DNA from: Narthecium ossifragum
Lineage: Eukaryota; Streptophyta; Magnoliopsida; Dioscoreales; Nartheciaceae
Direction of reading: 5' to 3'
NCBI GenBank assembly: GCA_963920575.1
Contig: OY986968.1
Coordinates: forward strand, 759,001-823,000
DNA: 64,000 bases
In this document: in pieces, positions 49,052 through 60,800 of the stretch
How the letters are laid out: the number at the start of each line of letters is the position of its first letter
Position numbering within the stretch: the stretch's first letter is position 1
Position numbers and translations under genes: made by a program
The notes under the pieces: generated by a model
What the model saw: the letters and a program-made list of their open reading frames with translations, nothing else
Told to the model about the DNA's origin: nothing
Database searches by the model: none

Positions 49052-49553
49052 TTCCACCCCAATGCAGTCCCATAGCCCTTCCCCTTCTCTTCTTACTCTT
49101 TTTCCCACCCTTGTACTAATCTTCCTGTCCGTCTCGTTCTTTCTCAAAGCCCTGCCCCTGTTTCCTTGCTCTTCTTAGCTTCCCTTCCCCTCTTTTTCTT
49201 CTAAATTTCCATGTTGGGGATTGGTTTTTTGATCTGATATCAAGAACCAATCTCGTGAATCTGGTCCTCTTGCTGCCCTTTTGCTGGATTGTAAGAAGGC
49301 TTCCTCCTTTGGGGCTTCGGCTAAGTCCAAATCTTGTGACTTTGCTTTGCTTTTGGTGCTCAAAAGGAGGAGTTTTCTTGAGCTCCTCTTGTTTGGTTGC
49401 TCCGTGGGGATAATTCTAGGAGCCCATTTGCTGAAATCTTGAGTTGTTCGAGCTCTCGCTGTAAAAAACTAATCTTGGTGGGCTATAATAGGCCGCCACC
49501 AAGATCCGATCTTTTAGTGTTTTTGAGCTCTTTTCTTGCGAATTAGATCTCAC

Positions 49554-49607
49554 ATGCAGCGTCTCTATCTATTGATGTTTTTGATTAATGTCGCCTATCC
49601 TAAGTGA
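49554..49607 (+). promoter_or_regulatory. uORF overlapping the start of the sucrose-control uORF
   Basis: ATG at 49554, 17 codons (MQRLYLLMFLINVAYPK) and TGA at 49605-49607. It overlaps the first 20 nt of the sucrose-control uORF in another frame, so ribosomes that translate it bypass that uORF's first ATG. Confidence 0.6.
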
Positions 49608-49713
49608 GCTCCTGCTCGCGGGGTTTATGATAAATTTCGCCATCAGGCGCAGGACCCATCTCGTCCAATCCTTCTCAGTTGTGTTCCTCTACTGGTTCTA
49701 TGTCTTCTCATGA
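49588..49713 (+). CDS. Sucrose-control uORF (SC-uORF) of an S1-group bZIP mRNA
   Basis: A 41-codon upstream ORF beginning MSPILSELLLAGFMIN and ending RRRTHLVQSFSVVF then LYWFYVFS and TGA. This is the conserved peptide uORF found in S1-group bZIP mRNAs (Arabidopsis bZIP11/ATB2, bZIP1, 2, 44, 53). In those genes the nascent peptide stalls ribosomes when sucrose is high and so represses the main ORF (sucrose-induced repression of translation). The C-terminal half, which carries the stalling function, is complete. It ends 211 nt upstream of the bZIP start and is in a different frame. Sucrose control of this gene is inferred from the family. Confidence 0.96.
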   Translation: MSPILSELLLAGFMINFAIRRRTHLVQSFSVVFLYWFYVFS

Positions 49714-49739
49714 ACTTGTTCTTCATCTTTAGCATTTAG
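49700..49739 (+). promoter_or_regulatory. Two short uORFs overlapping the end of the SC-uORF
   Basis: ATG 49700 opens an 10-codon peptide (MSSHELVLHL) ending at 49732. ATG 49710, overlapping the SC-uORF stop as ATGA, opens a 9-codon peptide ending at 49739. Arabidopsis bZIP11 also has extra short uORFs around its SC-uORF, so the arrangement may be conserved. Confidence 0.55.
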
Positions 49740-49924
49740 ATCCTGCTCCATATCTATTATCCTAGTATTTTTAATCCGTAGATACCTCTTAAGCTACAAA
49801 ATAATCCAACCCAAGTTCTCAAACTTCTCCAAAAACATCATCTTTGCGTGGAATATAACTAATAAATTGTCATTAAATCTCTTGCTATTGTAAGTCAGTG
49901 AGAATTTCTCTATATAGTTCTGTA

Positions 49925-50404
49925 ATGGATTCTTCTAGTGGGACTTCCTCCGGTTCCAGCTTGCTTCAGAACTCCGGCTCCGAAGGTGATCTCCGGCGGG
50001 CGGCGACTGTGGACCAGCGGAAGCAGAAGCGAATGCTGTCGAACCGGGAATCCGCGCGGCGATCCCGGATGCGCAAGCAGAAGCATTTGGATGATCTAAT
50101 GGCACAGGTGAACCACCTGAGGAAAGAGAACAGCAACATCCTCACAGCTCTCAATGCCATCACCCAGAACTACATCGGCTACGAGGCCGAGAACTCCGTG
50201 CTCAGGACTCAGATGATGGAGCTCAGCACTCGGCTCCACTCCCTGAATGAGATCATCTCCTACATGAATACAAACAGTGGCATCAATGGCATGAATGGCT
50301 TTGTTCAGGATGGTGCATTTGATAGTTACATGAGGCCATGGAACCAGTTCTCAGTTAACCAGCTGCCAATAATGGCCTCTCCGGACATGTTTCAGTACTG
50401 CTAG
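49925..50404 (+). CDS. S1-group bZIP transcription factor (bZIP11/bZIP53-like)
   Basis: Single-exon gene of 159 aa, the usual intronless S1 form. Ser-rich N-terminus (MDSSSGTSSGSSLL). The basic region KRMLSNRESARRSRMRKQKH has the invariant N-x7-R. It is followed by a leucine zipper with heptads through LDDLMAQVNHLRKEN, YEAENSVLRTQMMEL and LHSLNEIISYM. These proteins heterodimerise with C-group bZIPs and control amino-acid and sugar metabolism genes under low energy. I start at 49925 (MDSSSG) because the upstream extension to 49898 begins with GTG. The long leader carries the SC-uORF. Assignment to bZIP11, 2, 44 or 53 is not possible from this sequence alone. Confidence 0.95.
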   Translation: MDSSSGTSSGSSLLQNSGSEGDLRRAATVDQRKQKRMLSNRESARRSRMRKQKHLDDLMAQVNHLRKENSNILTALNAITQNYIGYEAENSVLRTQMMELSTRLHSLNEIISYMNTNSGINGMNGFVQDGAFDSYMRPWNQFSVNQLPIMASPDMFQYC

Positions 50405-51439
50405 ATGAAGCTTTGTGGCCTTTAGTGGTGGTGGCTGGATGGGCTTCGCTGTAGTCATTTGGTGGTGGCTCCCTTGTTTTTGTTTTCTTCTCTGTTTGGT
50501 GAAGATGAGGGAGACAAACTGGCTTTGTTTTCTTGTCACAAAGCTTGCTTTCAGGGTTCCTTTGTGTTCTGTATATTAGGATTGCTAGCTTTATGCTATA
50601 TTGTGGTATGTAATTGATCTTTTCTATTGGTAATATGGAATATTAATGAGTCGCGGTGTTTTCTTGTAGATGTGTGGCTTATTATGTTCATGCGTCACTC
50701 TCACAGGTTGGTTTGTTGGTGTGAAGGATTGAATGATTTGTTATGTCACAATCTCACAGATGGATGATTTTTTGGTGTAGTTAGGTGTAATTTTTATGAA
50801 GAGAGGGTTCTAGTCTTCTAGAGGTGAGGGGCTACAGTGAAGTGATTGCAGACAAGGCTATTAATGCAAGAAAAATGATAGAATTGTCACAGTTGGCTGT
50901 GTGTTCCCTAAAGACATACAATAGTTGGAAAACACGATGAATTGAATGCATTGTTGCTATAGTTTCAACCATGGATTGCTGTGCCATGATGAATTGAATG
51001 CATTGTTGCCATAGTTTCAACCATACGCTGTTGTGCCGATCTGTTGCTAAATAGGATCCTATTATTTACTTTTTATATTTTAATATCCATTTATGTTTTT
51101 TTTTTACATACTAGGATCACATATATATAAAGAACACATGTATAAATTAATACGTGTGTAAACCATAATTATACATATATTAGTTTATACATATGTTCCT
51201 TACGTGTATGAGGTCCTATTATATAAAAAAACATGAGAGAGGGTCCTAAAGTGTAAAAAATGAATATCATGGCTCATATTTGACAAAAAAATTCTTATTA
51301 AGAGTGGCACGTCCGGAGACAAAAAAATTCTTATTAAGAGTGGCACGTCCGGAGACCTCATGCTATCCCGTATAGGCACGAGGTCTGATACATATATTGC
51401 GCAAGTAATTTAAGCCGGCCATCAAACTCACCACCACTC
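50405..51439. other. bZIP 3' UTR and spacer with two small tandem duplications
   Basis: The 3' UTR runs to perhaps 50.65 kb. Two tandem duplications follow: a 50-bp unit GATGAATTGAATGCATTG... at 50936-50985 and 50988-51037, and a perfect 36-bp unit starting GACAAAAAAATTC at 51282-51317 and 51318-51353. The rest is AT-rich. Confidence 0.7.
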
Positions 51440-51647
51440 CAAAACCCCACCAAAACCACCCTCTCACACCTTCTCAACACCAAATGCCACACCTCTCTCC
51501 ACCTCCTGAGCCAAACCCACGCCCAGCTGGTCAAACTAGGCCTCACTGGCGCGACGTAGCTCCCTCGTCAAGAGCTACGCTAACCCGGAGTTCCACACCT
51601 TTGATCTCGCATTCAAGGTGTTCGCCCAAGTGCCACAACCCCATGGC

Positions 51648-51766
51648 CGATGGCCATGTTTGGTTCCAGGATTGGTTGCAACAATCTCGAATAACATCCA
51701 AACAACATATCTCAGTATACGGATTTCAGAAATCTCTAAACCCGGAATAGTTTATCTCACAACCAA
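51648..51766. mobile_element. Small Tourist-like MITE inside the PPR pseudogene
   Basis: Starts GGCCATGTTTGGTTCCAGGA; the right end on the opposite strand is GACGTTTGGTTGTGAGATAA. About 120 bp, located exactly where PPR similarity stops. Confidence 0.6.
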
Positions 51767-51779
51767 ACGTCAGCATACT

Positions 51780-52828
51780 CATCTAAACATAATGAGATTA
51801 GTGGAATAAGAAAAGACGTGTTAGCCGGTGTTCGCATCGAGTAAAAAAAAAAAATGGACGTTTCAAACGAGAAAATATATAAAAATATTTATTTTAGAAT
51901 GACCTCAGGTGGAGTATGGCATGATTCATGCCACATGGCATAGTCATGCACATCAATGCAATCCCATAAAGACCCACTTATATCAATATTGTAATATATA
52001 TTATTAAAATAATATAAAAGTAATATTTTTTTACGTGATGTGAACCAATCATATAGTATGACACGTGCAAAAAAATTTTGTGAGCTCATAAAAAAAATTA
52101 TGCGTTTTTATGAGCGTATAAAAACTTTTGCAAGTGTAAAAACATTTTTCATGTGCATAGTGTATTAAATAATATTCTTAATATGTTATTATAATAAAAT
52201 ATTAATATAAATGGGTTCACATGCCACGTGTCATATCATGATTGGTCCACATCATACAAAAAATTTATTTATTTTATATTATGTTAATAAATATTGTTAT
52301 ATTAATATAAACGAGCTCGTATGGGGATGCATTGATGTATATGACCATGCCACGTCACCATATTATGCCATGTGGTGATGCGATACTTCTTCACGTCCGT
52401 CGTAGGTGGAGGCCATGTGTACGTCACCCTCAACACCGCCGAGCGATGCGACTCAGTGGAGGATGGGCGGGCATCGTTGCCGACAATGGCGGAGGATTGG
52501 GCGTCTGCCGGAGATGGCAAATAAACGGGTGTTGATTGGAGAGGGATTCGTCGATAGAGGAGTCAAACATGACATGTGAGGTGGTTATATTATACTTTAT
52601 TATAATATATTCAGGTTGATTATGTCGAATATGTTATTTAGAAGTTAAGGTGAATATATACATCATAATATTAATAAAACAAGAAATATATTATTAATTA
52701 AATTATATGCATTATCATATTATATGTAATATCATTTTATTAAGTAACTTATTAAAGCAAAATAAATATTATATACATTATCATAATATTAATTAAACCA
52801 CTAATATATCTCATAAAATATTACGTTC
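51780..52828 (-). mobile_element. Transposon-derived block inserted in the PPR pseudogene
   Basis: Its central half (about 52300-52800), reverse-complemented, matches the interior of the Tourist-like element at 29770-30190, and 52196-52262 matches 8632-8700. AT-rich flanks surround a GC-richer core. No transposase or clear ends seen. Confidence 0.7.
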
Positions 52829-53176
52829 GGAATGGTAGTCGAAGCACGGCAAATGCTGCTCACTAGAACAGACCCGGTGTTTTGGTACGCGTTGATCAAC
52901 AGCTACACGAGGAATAGACTCGGGAGCATTTGACTCAATGCCTTGCAAGAATATTGGTTCCTGGAATGCCATGATATCAGGGTACGTGAGGCATGGCATG
53001 ATCGAGGAATCGAGAGCCTTATTTGATGGAATGACTCAAAGAGATGATGCTTCTTGGAGCGCCATGATTGATGGCTACGTGCAGTGCGGCAACTCTATCG
53101 AAGCATTGAGGATTTTCTGGCGGATGCTGAATAAGATCAAATGCTGCGTTATAGCTCTTCATACCAATCCAGATGA

Positions 53177-54160
53177 TCATCTGGAATCTGCTGAACTATT
53201 ACTGAGATACTCGTCTAACAGCCGTGGTTTCTCCCTCACACTCGCTATAATCTCCTCAGCAGCTTCATTGATGGCCATCGGCAAGAACTTCTCCATCCTA
53301 TCGAACCACTCCCCAAGTGTCATCGTCTCCATATCATCCCCCTCCCCTTCATCACCACCACCTCCTTTCCCCAACTCCAAATTACTTATCCTTGCTACAT
53401 CAACATCGTCCAAAACTTCCTTCTTCTCATCCTCCTCCTCCTCCTCCCCCTCATCCACAACCCCGACACAGCTCTCTCTCGCTGCCACCTTCCTGGCCTT
53501 TCCCCTTCTCCTTTTTGGCGCCTCCAGTACCGTGACGTCCTCTGCCACCGTCTCCAAGTTCCCTTCTTTTTTTGAAGAAGCCCTGGTTCTCCTCGTCCCA
53601 GTCCTCGACGTCGCCATCTCCTTCTCCTTCTCGTCTTCCACAACCTCCTCCTCTGTTACCGACTCCAAGATCTCATTTTTCTTCGACAAAGCCCCCGTCC
53701 TCCTCCCCCGAGTCCTCGCTGGCAACGCCTTCTCCTCCACCTCCATTACCTCCACCGAGACCTCGTTTTTCTTCGAAGAAGTCCTTGTACTCCTTGGCGG
53801 CCGGGGGGGCGCCCTCTTCTCCTCCGGTGGTGGCTCTTCCGGAACAATAACCACAGCTGACAGGGAGGTGGACTGGCCGATTTTAATGCTATCTCCGTGC
53901 GCAAGGGGATGGGGGGCAGAGCCCTGGAGCGGTCGATCGTTGACGAGGGTGCCATTGGAGGTGTCGAGATCGGTAACCGCCCAACCGGAGCATGCGGGGA
54001 GGAACTCAAAGGCGAGGTGACTCTGGGAGACGCCCGAGTCCTTGATCGCGTAGGTGTTGCCGCGGACCACTCGCCCGATCCGAGTTAGGGTTCCAGGGCG
54101 GCACTCCAAAATCTCTCCCTTTCGAGGGCCCTTCTCGAAAACCAATTGCAGAGTTGCCAT
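53177..54160 (-). CDS. FHA-domain protein (At4g14490-like)
   Basis: Intronless 327-aa protein. An N-terminal FHA domain, a phosphothreonine-binding module, is complete: TRIGRVVRGNTYAIKDSGVS (GR), SQSHLAFEF (S-x-x-H), then DLDTSNGTLVND (NG). It is followed by a long, charged, probably disordered tail with repeated SSKKNE/LSKKNE and RTRG/TRRTR motifs and a D/E-rich stretch. A conserved-looking C-terminal helix follows (TLGEWFDRMEKFLP, then AAEEIIASVREK). The domain layout fits a small plant group of nuclear FHA proteins without known function. I start at the ATG at 54160, as the upstream frame begins with TTG. High GC contrasts with the AT-rich surroundings. The PPR pseudogene runs towards its 3' end. 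Confidence 0.9.
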   Translation of the reverse strand: MATLQLVFEKGPRKGEILECRPGTLTRIGRVVRGNTYAIKDSGVSQSHLAFEFLPACSGWAVTDLDTSNGTLVNDRPLQGSAPHPLAHGDSIKIGQSTSLSAVVIVPEEPPPEEKRAPPRPPRSTRTSSKKNEVSVEVMEVEEKALPARTRGRRTGALSKKNEILESVTEEEVVEDEKEKEMATSRTGTRRTRASSKKEGNLETVAEDVTVLEAPKRRRGKARKVAARESCVGVVDEGEEEEEDEKKEVLDDVDVARISNLELGKGGGGDEGEGDDMETMTLGEWFDRMEKFLPMAINEAAEEIIASVREKPRLLDEYLSNSSADSR

Positions 54161-57100
54161 CGCCAAGTTCGAATGAGATCCTACACTAAACCCTAGTAGA
54201 TCTCGAAGCCTAGAAATCGGAGACGACTCAGACGAGGAGGTGACGTGGAGGCTGGAGGGGACTCACGTCGTCTGAATTTTGAACCTTTTTGGCGATCGAT
54301 ACATATTTGTTCGCGCCGATGTCTCGACAATCACTTGAGTTAACTGAAGTTGAATGACATGAAAAAACAAAGGACTTAAATGCTTTTATCAAATGGAACT
54401 AGTTGAGTCCGTGCCACATGATATGAATAACCAAAAGCTACATGCTCCTCGATCTCTTCTAATCACGTGCTAACCACTGCCCTTCACTATTCTTTCCACT
54501 ACCTTTCACTATTACTCTTTTCTATGTCACTTCATCTCGATCGTCTGTTATATTATATATTCAAACATAACTTGGATCATACATTCGTATGTAAAACATA
54601 GATAGATGTGATTCACATGCATTCTTATTTAATTTGTATCTAAATAAGCTGCATCATTTTTTGTGATGTATACCTTCTTTTACTTCACGGAGAAAATGGC
54701 TGGCCACATGATACTATCTATACTGCTATGAAAATGGTAATATGGAAGTTGTTGTTTTTTTGAACTCCTGTCTTGCTAAATTTTGTCCGACTAATTTGTT
54801 AGTGGATCTTAACTAAATTCTCATGAGATCCACTGCTATTAATCCTACACTTCAAAGCCATTCTTGCTAGCTAATTATATTTATTAGCATGATGTTTGAT
54901 TGGCTCAATTATTGACTTTAATGAGCCATGTTACATGTGACCCTAATCAATGTACAAAATGAGGAAAAAAGTGGAGAAAGGGGACATAACAAATGGGTCC
55001 TTCAAAACAAATGTAAACTTTCCTTGGAATCCTCAACATCTGTACTTCATTTCAAATTAACAATGCCATGGCCCATGGATATACAGTAAGATCTGTGTAA
55101 ATATTCCTCTCCCATTTGCTCATTGATTCCTGACTCCTGATTCCTGATTCCTGACTTCCATTCATAAATTGATTCACAAAGTTCAACACATACACAAGCA
55201 AACAAAGGCTGTAATATTTAGTTTATGATTCTTTCCAGATATTTTATGGGCACCGTTCTAATCAACCTTATAAGAAGCAAAAACGGTTATGCATAATCAC
55301 CCCTTATAATGTTGATTTAATTCATACAATTATATCTATTCTATAGTTATAGTATACTAATCTAATACATCAACATTATATGGTATCCATACTAATCCAT
55401 TAATCAAATTCGGTTTTTATAACCGAATCATCCATTAACCTGATGGTTACCCTGCCAGGTGGCAGGGGCCTACCTAGTGTATTATAAAGTTCAATTAGGC
55501 ACTATAAAATGCTTGAGTTATTATCAGATATTTCAACTCAAGAAATACACAGAAATTGTTTGAGATTATGCATGGTTTTCTAGTAAATTATCTCATTGAT
55601 AGATGGAAGATAGGAAGCATTTCTCCTCATTGTGTTCATGAAATGCTTTTGGAAAGGAAAGCTAACACTAATTATTTAAAAGATATAGAAGCTTAAAGAG
55701 TCAGAGAAGTGGGTGAACTTAGGTAGTGTCAGTGATTCTGTATTTGATTACAAATTACCTATAAAATAGTCCCAACATGATGAAATCACCTACCAAATAG
55801 TTCTTTAGACTTGATTGCTTTGGTGGAGAATAATAAGACCAATAGAACCACTAAACTATTTATGAAAGCATGTGGCCAGCCATGAGTGAAAAAGCTTAGT
55901 TAGGCTATTTGATTAAAGAAAGGACTGACCTTTGTTTAGTAGTGATGCTATATAGCTTTCTATGGGCTTGCCTTTCAGAAACTTGAGGTGGCATTGCTGT
56001 TAACAGTTCATGTAGACTTCTGATGTCACTGAAATGTTTGGTTAGAGTGAAATTTTCTTCTTTGAACACTCAAGGTAGGCAATGAAAGCTAAGTCACTAT
56101 TTGAAAATTAAACAATCATAAAAATTTTGATGTTAATTTGTTTTGCTAATGTGGAACACATCAGCAGTATTTGAATGAGACTGGTGAACGTCACAGTGTT
56201 TTTTCCCTGGAAAGATCAGGATGACGAGACGCGCATGCCATGAAAACAGCATTATCCGGCTATAGGCCGAAAGCTCCGAGAAGTATTCATATATTAGAGT
56301 GCTCATAGGTTTTGTTTAATGTAGCTTATCAGCTAAAGGGGTAATGAAGAACTGTTCAATATGTTGCACACAGACAATCAAGAGGAGGTAACTTCTACTG
56401 CAAAAGAAGGATCATCTCCTTTAAAAACAATCTAAATAATTCCTCGATCCTCCTTCTGAGGTTGACATTGTTTTAACCTTGCTATTTTAAAAGAAAAACT
56501 TGTGGTTGTCAATTAAATTGAGCTTATTTATCGCTTATATTAGTAATGCAAATTATGGCAATGATTTGAGTGGTATTTGGGTATGTTTTGCTCTCTCCAA
56601 ATAAGAACAAGGTAATGATGCACAATTTCAGTTGAAGCCTTTCTCTGTTGGCGACTAAAGCTGTGAATCAATCATAGCACTGAAACAAAAAAAACTTGTG
56701 GTTGTTAGATTGTGCCGAGTTGTCTCCTACATTAGTATGAAAACTATGAACATATGTAGAATTTGAAAATCTTTTGCTCTAGCTCTTTGATGTTGATCAA
56801 CTCCAAGTAAAGATAAAAAATAGTGATGCAAGATTCAGTAGAATAGGTTGCATATCTATCTTATGTTATATTCTGTTCTATGAGAGAAATAAAAGCATGA
56901 ATCAGCTGTATAGTTTAGGACTGGTGCCTCATGAAAAAACTATAGATGACAGCTTAACCAGTACTTTAATAAGGATGTTTTACTTATCATAAATAAAGAA
57001 ATGGGCATGATAAATTCCAGTCATCGATCTTTTTATTAGATCACGCTGGGCATTCTACATAGACACCAATGAAGGATTTGTACAAATTGAAACGCCGGTG

Positions 57101-57665
57101 CCAGTTTTTCTTTTTTTTCATGGAAGACTATCATGCAGCATTGAAAATATCTTGTTAAATTCAGGTCTTAAACTCTACAGAAAATGTCCAAGATGCTCCA
57201 AAACAAATGTTCAATCAAATATATACTATTCTAGGGCATAAGGCGTATTTTTCATAGAATTAAACAAAATACTGATATTTTACAATAGAGACTTGAAATT
57301 TGGAATTCAACATTGAATTATGCACATGAAACTGCAAAGAATTGTTGGAATCTGATATTTGAATCAGTTAACATGCATTTTAAGCAGAGTCCTTATGCCG
57401 TAGAACGGTATACATTTCCTACAAATTTGAAGCATTCTACACAGCTCATCCAATTGCTCATCAGCTATTAGTTTTGCTACCGAAAAGGGTGATCATTCAT
57501 CATCGTCGTGCTAAGTTAAAAATTCAGCTTATTTACTTGGGTATTTTCACTTAAATAACTACTGTAATGTCTCTATTTACTTAGATCACCTGGTTCTTCG
57601 AGATCGAAAAATTCTTCAAAACATATATTTATATCTGGGTCATATAATTGTCTGGAATTTTCCGT
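54161..57665. other. Spacer between the FHA gene and the copia element
   Basis: FHA promoter, then 3.4 kb of AT-rich sequence without a gene. A four-fold CTGATTCCTGA-like repeat lies at 55126-55156. 55260-55450 has AATGTTGAT and ATCAACATT about 60 bp apart, perhaps a MITE. No other structure recognised. Confidence 0.45.
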
Positions 57666-57862
57666 TGTAAGAAAATAATTTGAGCTCTGTATTCTCACAT
57701 ACCACTCCAGGTGGTATATGCTTCCATATTTATACACAATTCAGTTATAAGAAAAAAACAAACTTTTGAATACAAAAAGTTGTTAAGGAAAGCTGTTAAG
57801 GAGGATATGCTGTTAGAGCTGATTTTGATTTTGTTGGCTTGAAATTCTCTAACTCTTTATCA
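57666..57862 (-). repeat. 3' LTR of the copia element
   Basis: 197 bp, TG..CA ended, with a minus-strand TATAAATA at 57727-57734 that would serve as the core promoter in the matching 5' LTR. Confidence 0.97.
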
Positions 57863-60800
57863 CACCCCTGCAAGCTGAACGGGAGGGACTTCACGTTTAG
57901 CTTGGAACGAAGATGAGAGAATCGGGCTGAGACAATTGGCTTTGTGAGAATGTCTGCAATTTGATCTTTGCTAGAGAGAAATTGCACTTCGAGAGCTTTG
58001 CGATTCACACGTTCTCTAACAAAGTGATAATCAATTTCAACATGCTTGGTGCGAGCATGAAAAACCGGATTTGCTGCAAGATAAGTGGCACCTATATTAT
58101 CACACCATAAAACAGGGCAGCGTGGAATTTTGATGCCAAGTTCCTTCAGTAGAGATTCAACCCATATGGACTCAGTTGTGGCATGAGCAACAGCTCGATA
58201 CTCAGCCTCAGTGCTGGATCTAGCAACTGTAGGCTGTTTCTTCGATTGCCAAGAAATCAAATTGTGACCAAAATAAAGACAAAATCCGGATGTAGACTTA
58301 CGGTCATCAGGGCAACCAGCCCAGTCTGCGTCAGAATATATAGAGAGATGAGTAGAAGTGCTAGGTCGAATAAGAAGACCGTAATCAATTGTAGACTTGA
58401 GATACCGAAGAATTCTCTTCACAGCGGTCCAATGGGTTTCTGTTGGCTTATGCATAAATTGGCACACTTTGCCGACAGAAAAGGAGATGTCCGGCCTTGT
58501 CAGAGACAAATATTGCAGGGCGCCTACAACACTTCGAAATTGAGTTTGATCTGAGAATGAATTCCCTGAGAAAAGTGATAATTCCTGAGAAGATGACATA
58601 GGTGACGTCACTGGTTTAACATCAGTCATCTTTGTGTGAGAGAGTAAATTTAGGATGTATCTTCGTTGAGATAGAAGTAGTCCCTCATGTGTGGTAATTG
58701 CTTCGACACCGAGAAAATAGGATAGAGTGCCCAAATCCTTTACTGCAAATTCATTACTAAGGTCTTGAATAAATTGAGACATGACCAAATCATCAGATCC
58801 TGTAATAAGAATATCATCAACATATACCAACACATAAATAATCACTGCGCCAACATGGGAAATGAATAGAGATGTGTCAGCTTTTGAATTGATAAATCCC
58901 AAAGATATGAGCTTATCACTTAGTCGAGAGTACCAGGCCCGCGGAGCCTGCTTTAAGCCATATAATGCCTTCTTAAGTTTGCAAATATGATTTGGAAAGT
59001 TGGGATGAATATACCCCAATGGTTGGTCCATGTAAACATCTTCAGAAAGAAAACCATGCAAGAATGCATTTTGAACATCAATTTGTCTAACCTTCCAATG
59101 ACGAGAAACTGCAATACTGAGGACTAAGCGAATGGTTGTAGGCTTGACAACCGGACTGAAGGTATCATCAAAATCAATGCCCGGTTGTTGATGGTAGCCC
59201 TTAGCAACAAGCCGTGCTTTGAGTCGGTCTACAGAACCATTCGGTTTTAATTTCACTCGGTAAACCCATTTGCAGCCAATGATGTTGATACCCTGCGGAC
59301 GAGGAACAAGTTCCCAAGTTCCATTTTTCAGAAGAGCAGTAAACTCAGCATTCATAGCAGATCGCCATCCTTCATGTTTATTAGCTTCAGAGAAACAAGT
59401 AGGTTCAACCATAGATGAGGCAACAGTAAGTAGCGCCTTAGGAATAGGATATCGCACAGTTCCATCTGTTAATGCCTTGGGCTTCAAAACCTTGCTTCGA
59501 GAACGTGTTTGCATGGGATGGCCGCGGCTTGGAGGCAGATGCTCAACCACGGCAAGCTCAGATGACACTAAGGTGGAGTCTTGAGTTTGTGAGGGAGGGC
59601 CACGGGGGGGGTGTGTTGGCGGTAGCTCAGGAAGAGCACATGTGGCAGGTGGAGAAGGACTTGAAGTAGGATTTTGTGGACCAGAAAGAGTTTCTGCTGT
59701 ACTTGGTGATGGACTTTGAGTGGAAATCTGAGAGATATTAGGATGCATATGATCACCTTGAGATATACTCAAAGGAGGAGTTGCTACATCAGGAGGAATG
59801 GCCACATCACCCTGGGAAGGAATAGAAGAATTTAGCTTTATATTTAATGGAAGTAAGGATGAATAGTTCTTTGAAGTTGACGTGGATAAATGGCTTGGTT
59901 GTAACAAGGAAAATGGAAACACATTTTCATCAAAGATAACATGTCTAGAGACATAAATACGACCAGATTCAGGATCAAGACATTTGTAGCCTTTGTGGGA
60001 GAGACTAACACCAAGAAAAACACAACGCTTAGAGCGAAAATCAAGCTTGTGTTTATTGAATGGCCGCAAAAAGGGATAACAGGCGCATCCAAAAATTTTG
60101 AGGAGAGAGAAATCAGGTGATTTATTGAAGAGTTTCTCAAAAGGAGAAATTCCTAAGGGAGCTGTAGGTAGGCGATTAATGAGATATACTGCCATTTGGA
60201 ATGCGTCATCCCAGTGGAATCTCGGCATGGAGCTTTGAGATAATAAGGATAAACCTGTTTCAACGATGTGCCTGTGCTTACGTTCTACGGAACCATTTTG
60301 TTGAGACGTGTGGGGGCAAGTAATACGGTGTTGGATACCATTTTCAGAGAAGAATTTAAATAAGGATCGAAATTCCCCTCCCCAGTCAGTTTGCACAGCT
60401 TTGATTTGACGATTAAAGGATTTTTCAACCATCTTTTGAAAAGAACAAAAAATGTTGAAGACATCAGATTTATTTGCCAGTGGATAAAGCCAAGTATATT
60501 TGCTAAAATGATCAACAAAGGCAACATAATACTTGTTTCCATTACGTGACATAATGGGTGAAGGACCCCAAACATCAGCAAAAATTAGATCCAAAGGAAA
60601 CATAGATTGGGAAGTAGATTCTAGAAAAGGAAGTCGATGACTCTTTCCCTGTTGACAAGCAGGACACACCGCAGGGATTTTATTGGAAGATACTGGCAAT
60701 GAAAACTTGGAAACTAGGCGTTGCACCATTTGATAGGAAGGATGTCCTAGCCGAGAGTGCCATACTTCAAGGGGAACGCGCTGACAACAAAAGGACTGAG

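Larger units (their letters stand above)
51440..53133 (+). pseudogene. PPR-protein pseudogene, interrupted by transposons
   Basis: Two parts of a pentatricopeptide-repeat gene. The 5' part (about 51440-51645) reads KCHTSLHLLSQTHAQLVKLG, a stop (TAG), then in a shifted frame SLVKSYANPEFHTFDLAFKV and FAQVPQP. The 3' part (about 52829-53133) reads VVEARQMLLTRTDPVFWYAL and INSYTR, a stop/frameshift, then GSWNAMISGYVRHGMIEESR and DDASWSAMIDGYVQCGNSIE, typical P/S/L-type PPR units. Between them lies 1.18 kb of transposon sequence. The missing middle, several frame breaks and lack of a C-terminus show it is dead. Intact relatives act in organelle RNA editing or processing. Confidence 0.87.

Noticed and set aside
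52938..54020. 360-codon plus-strand open frame
   Set aside because: Its first 70 codons are PPR pseudogene; the rest is the antisense of the FHA gene and low-complexity Ser/Pro-rich. The FHA frame on the other strand has a real domain.
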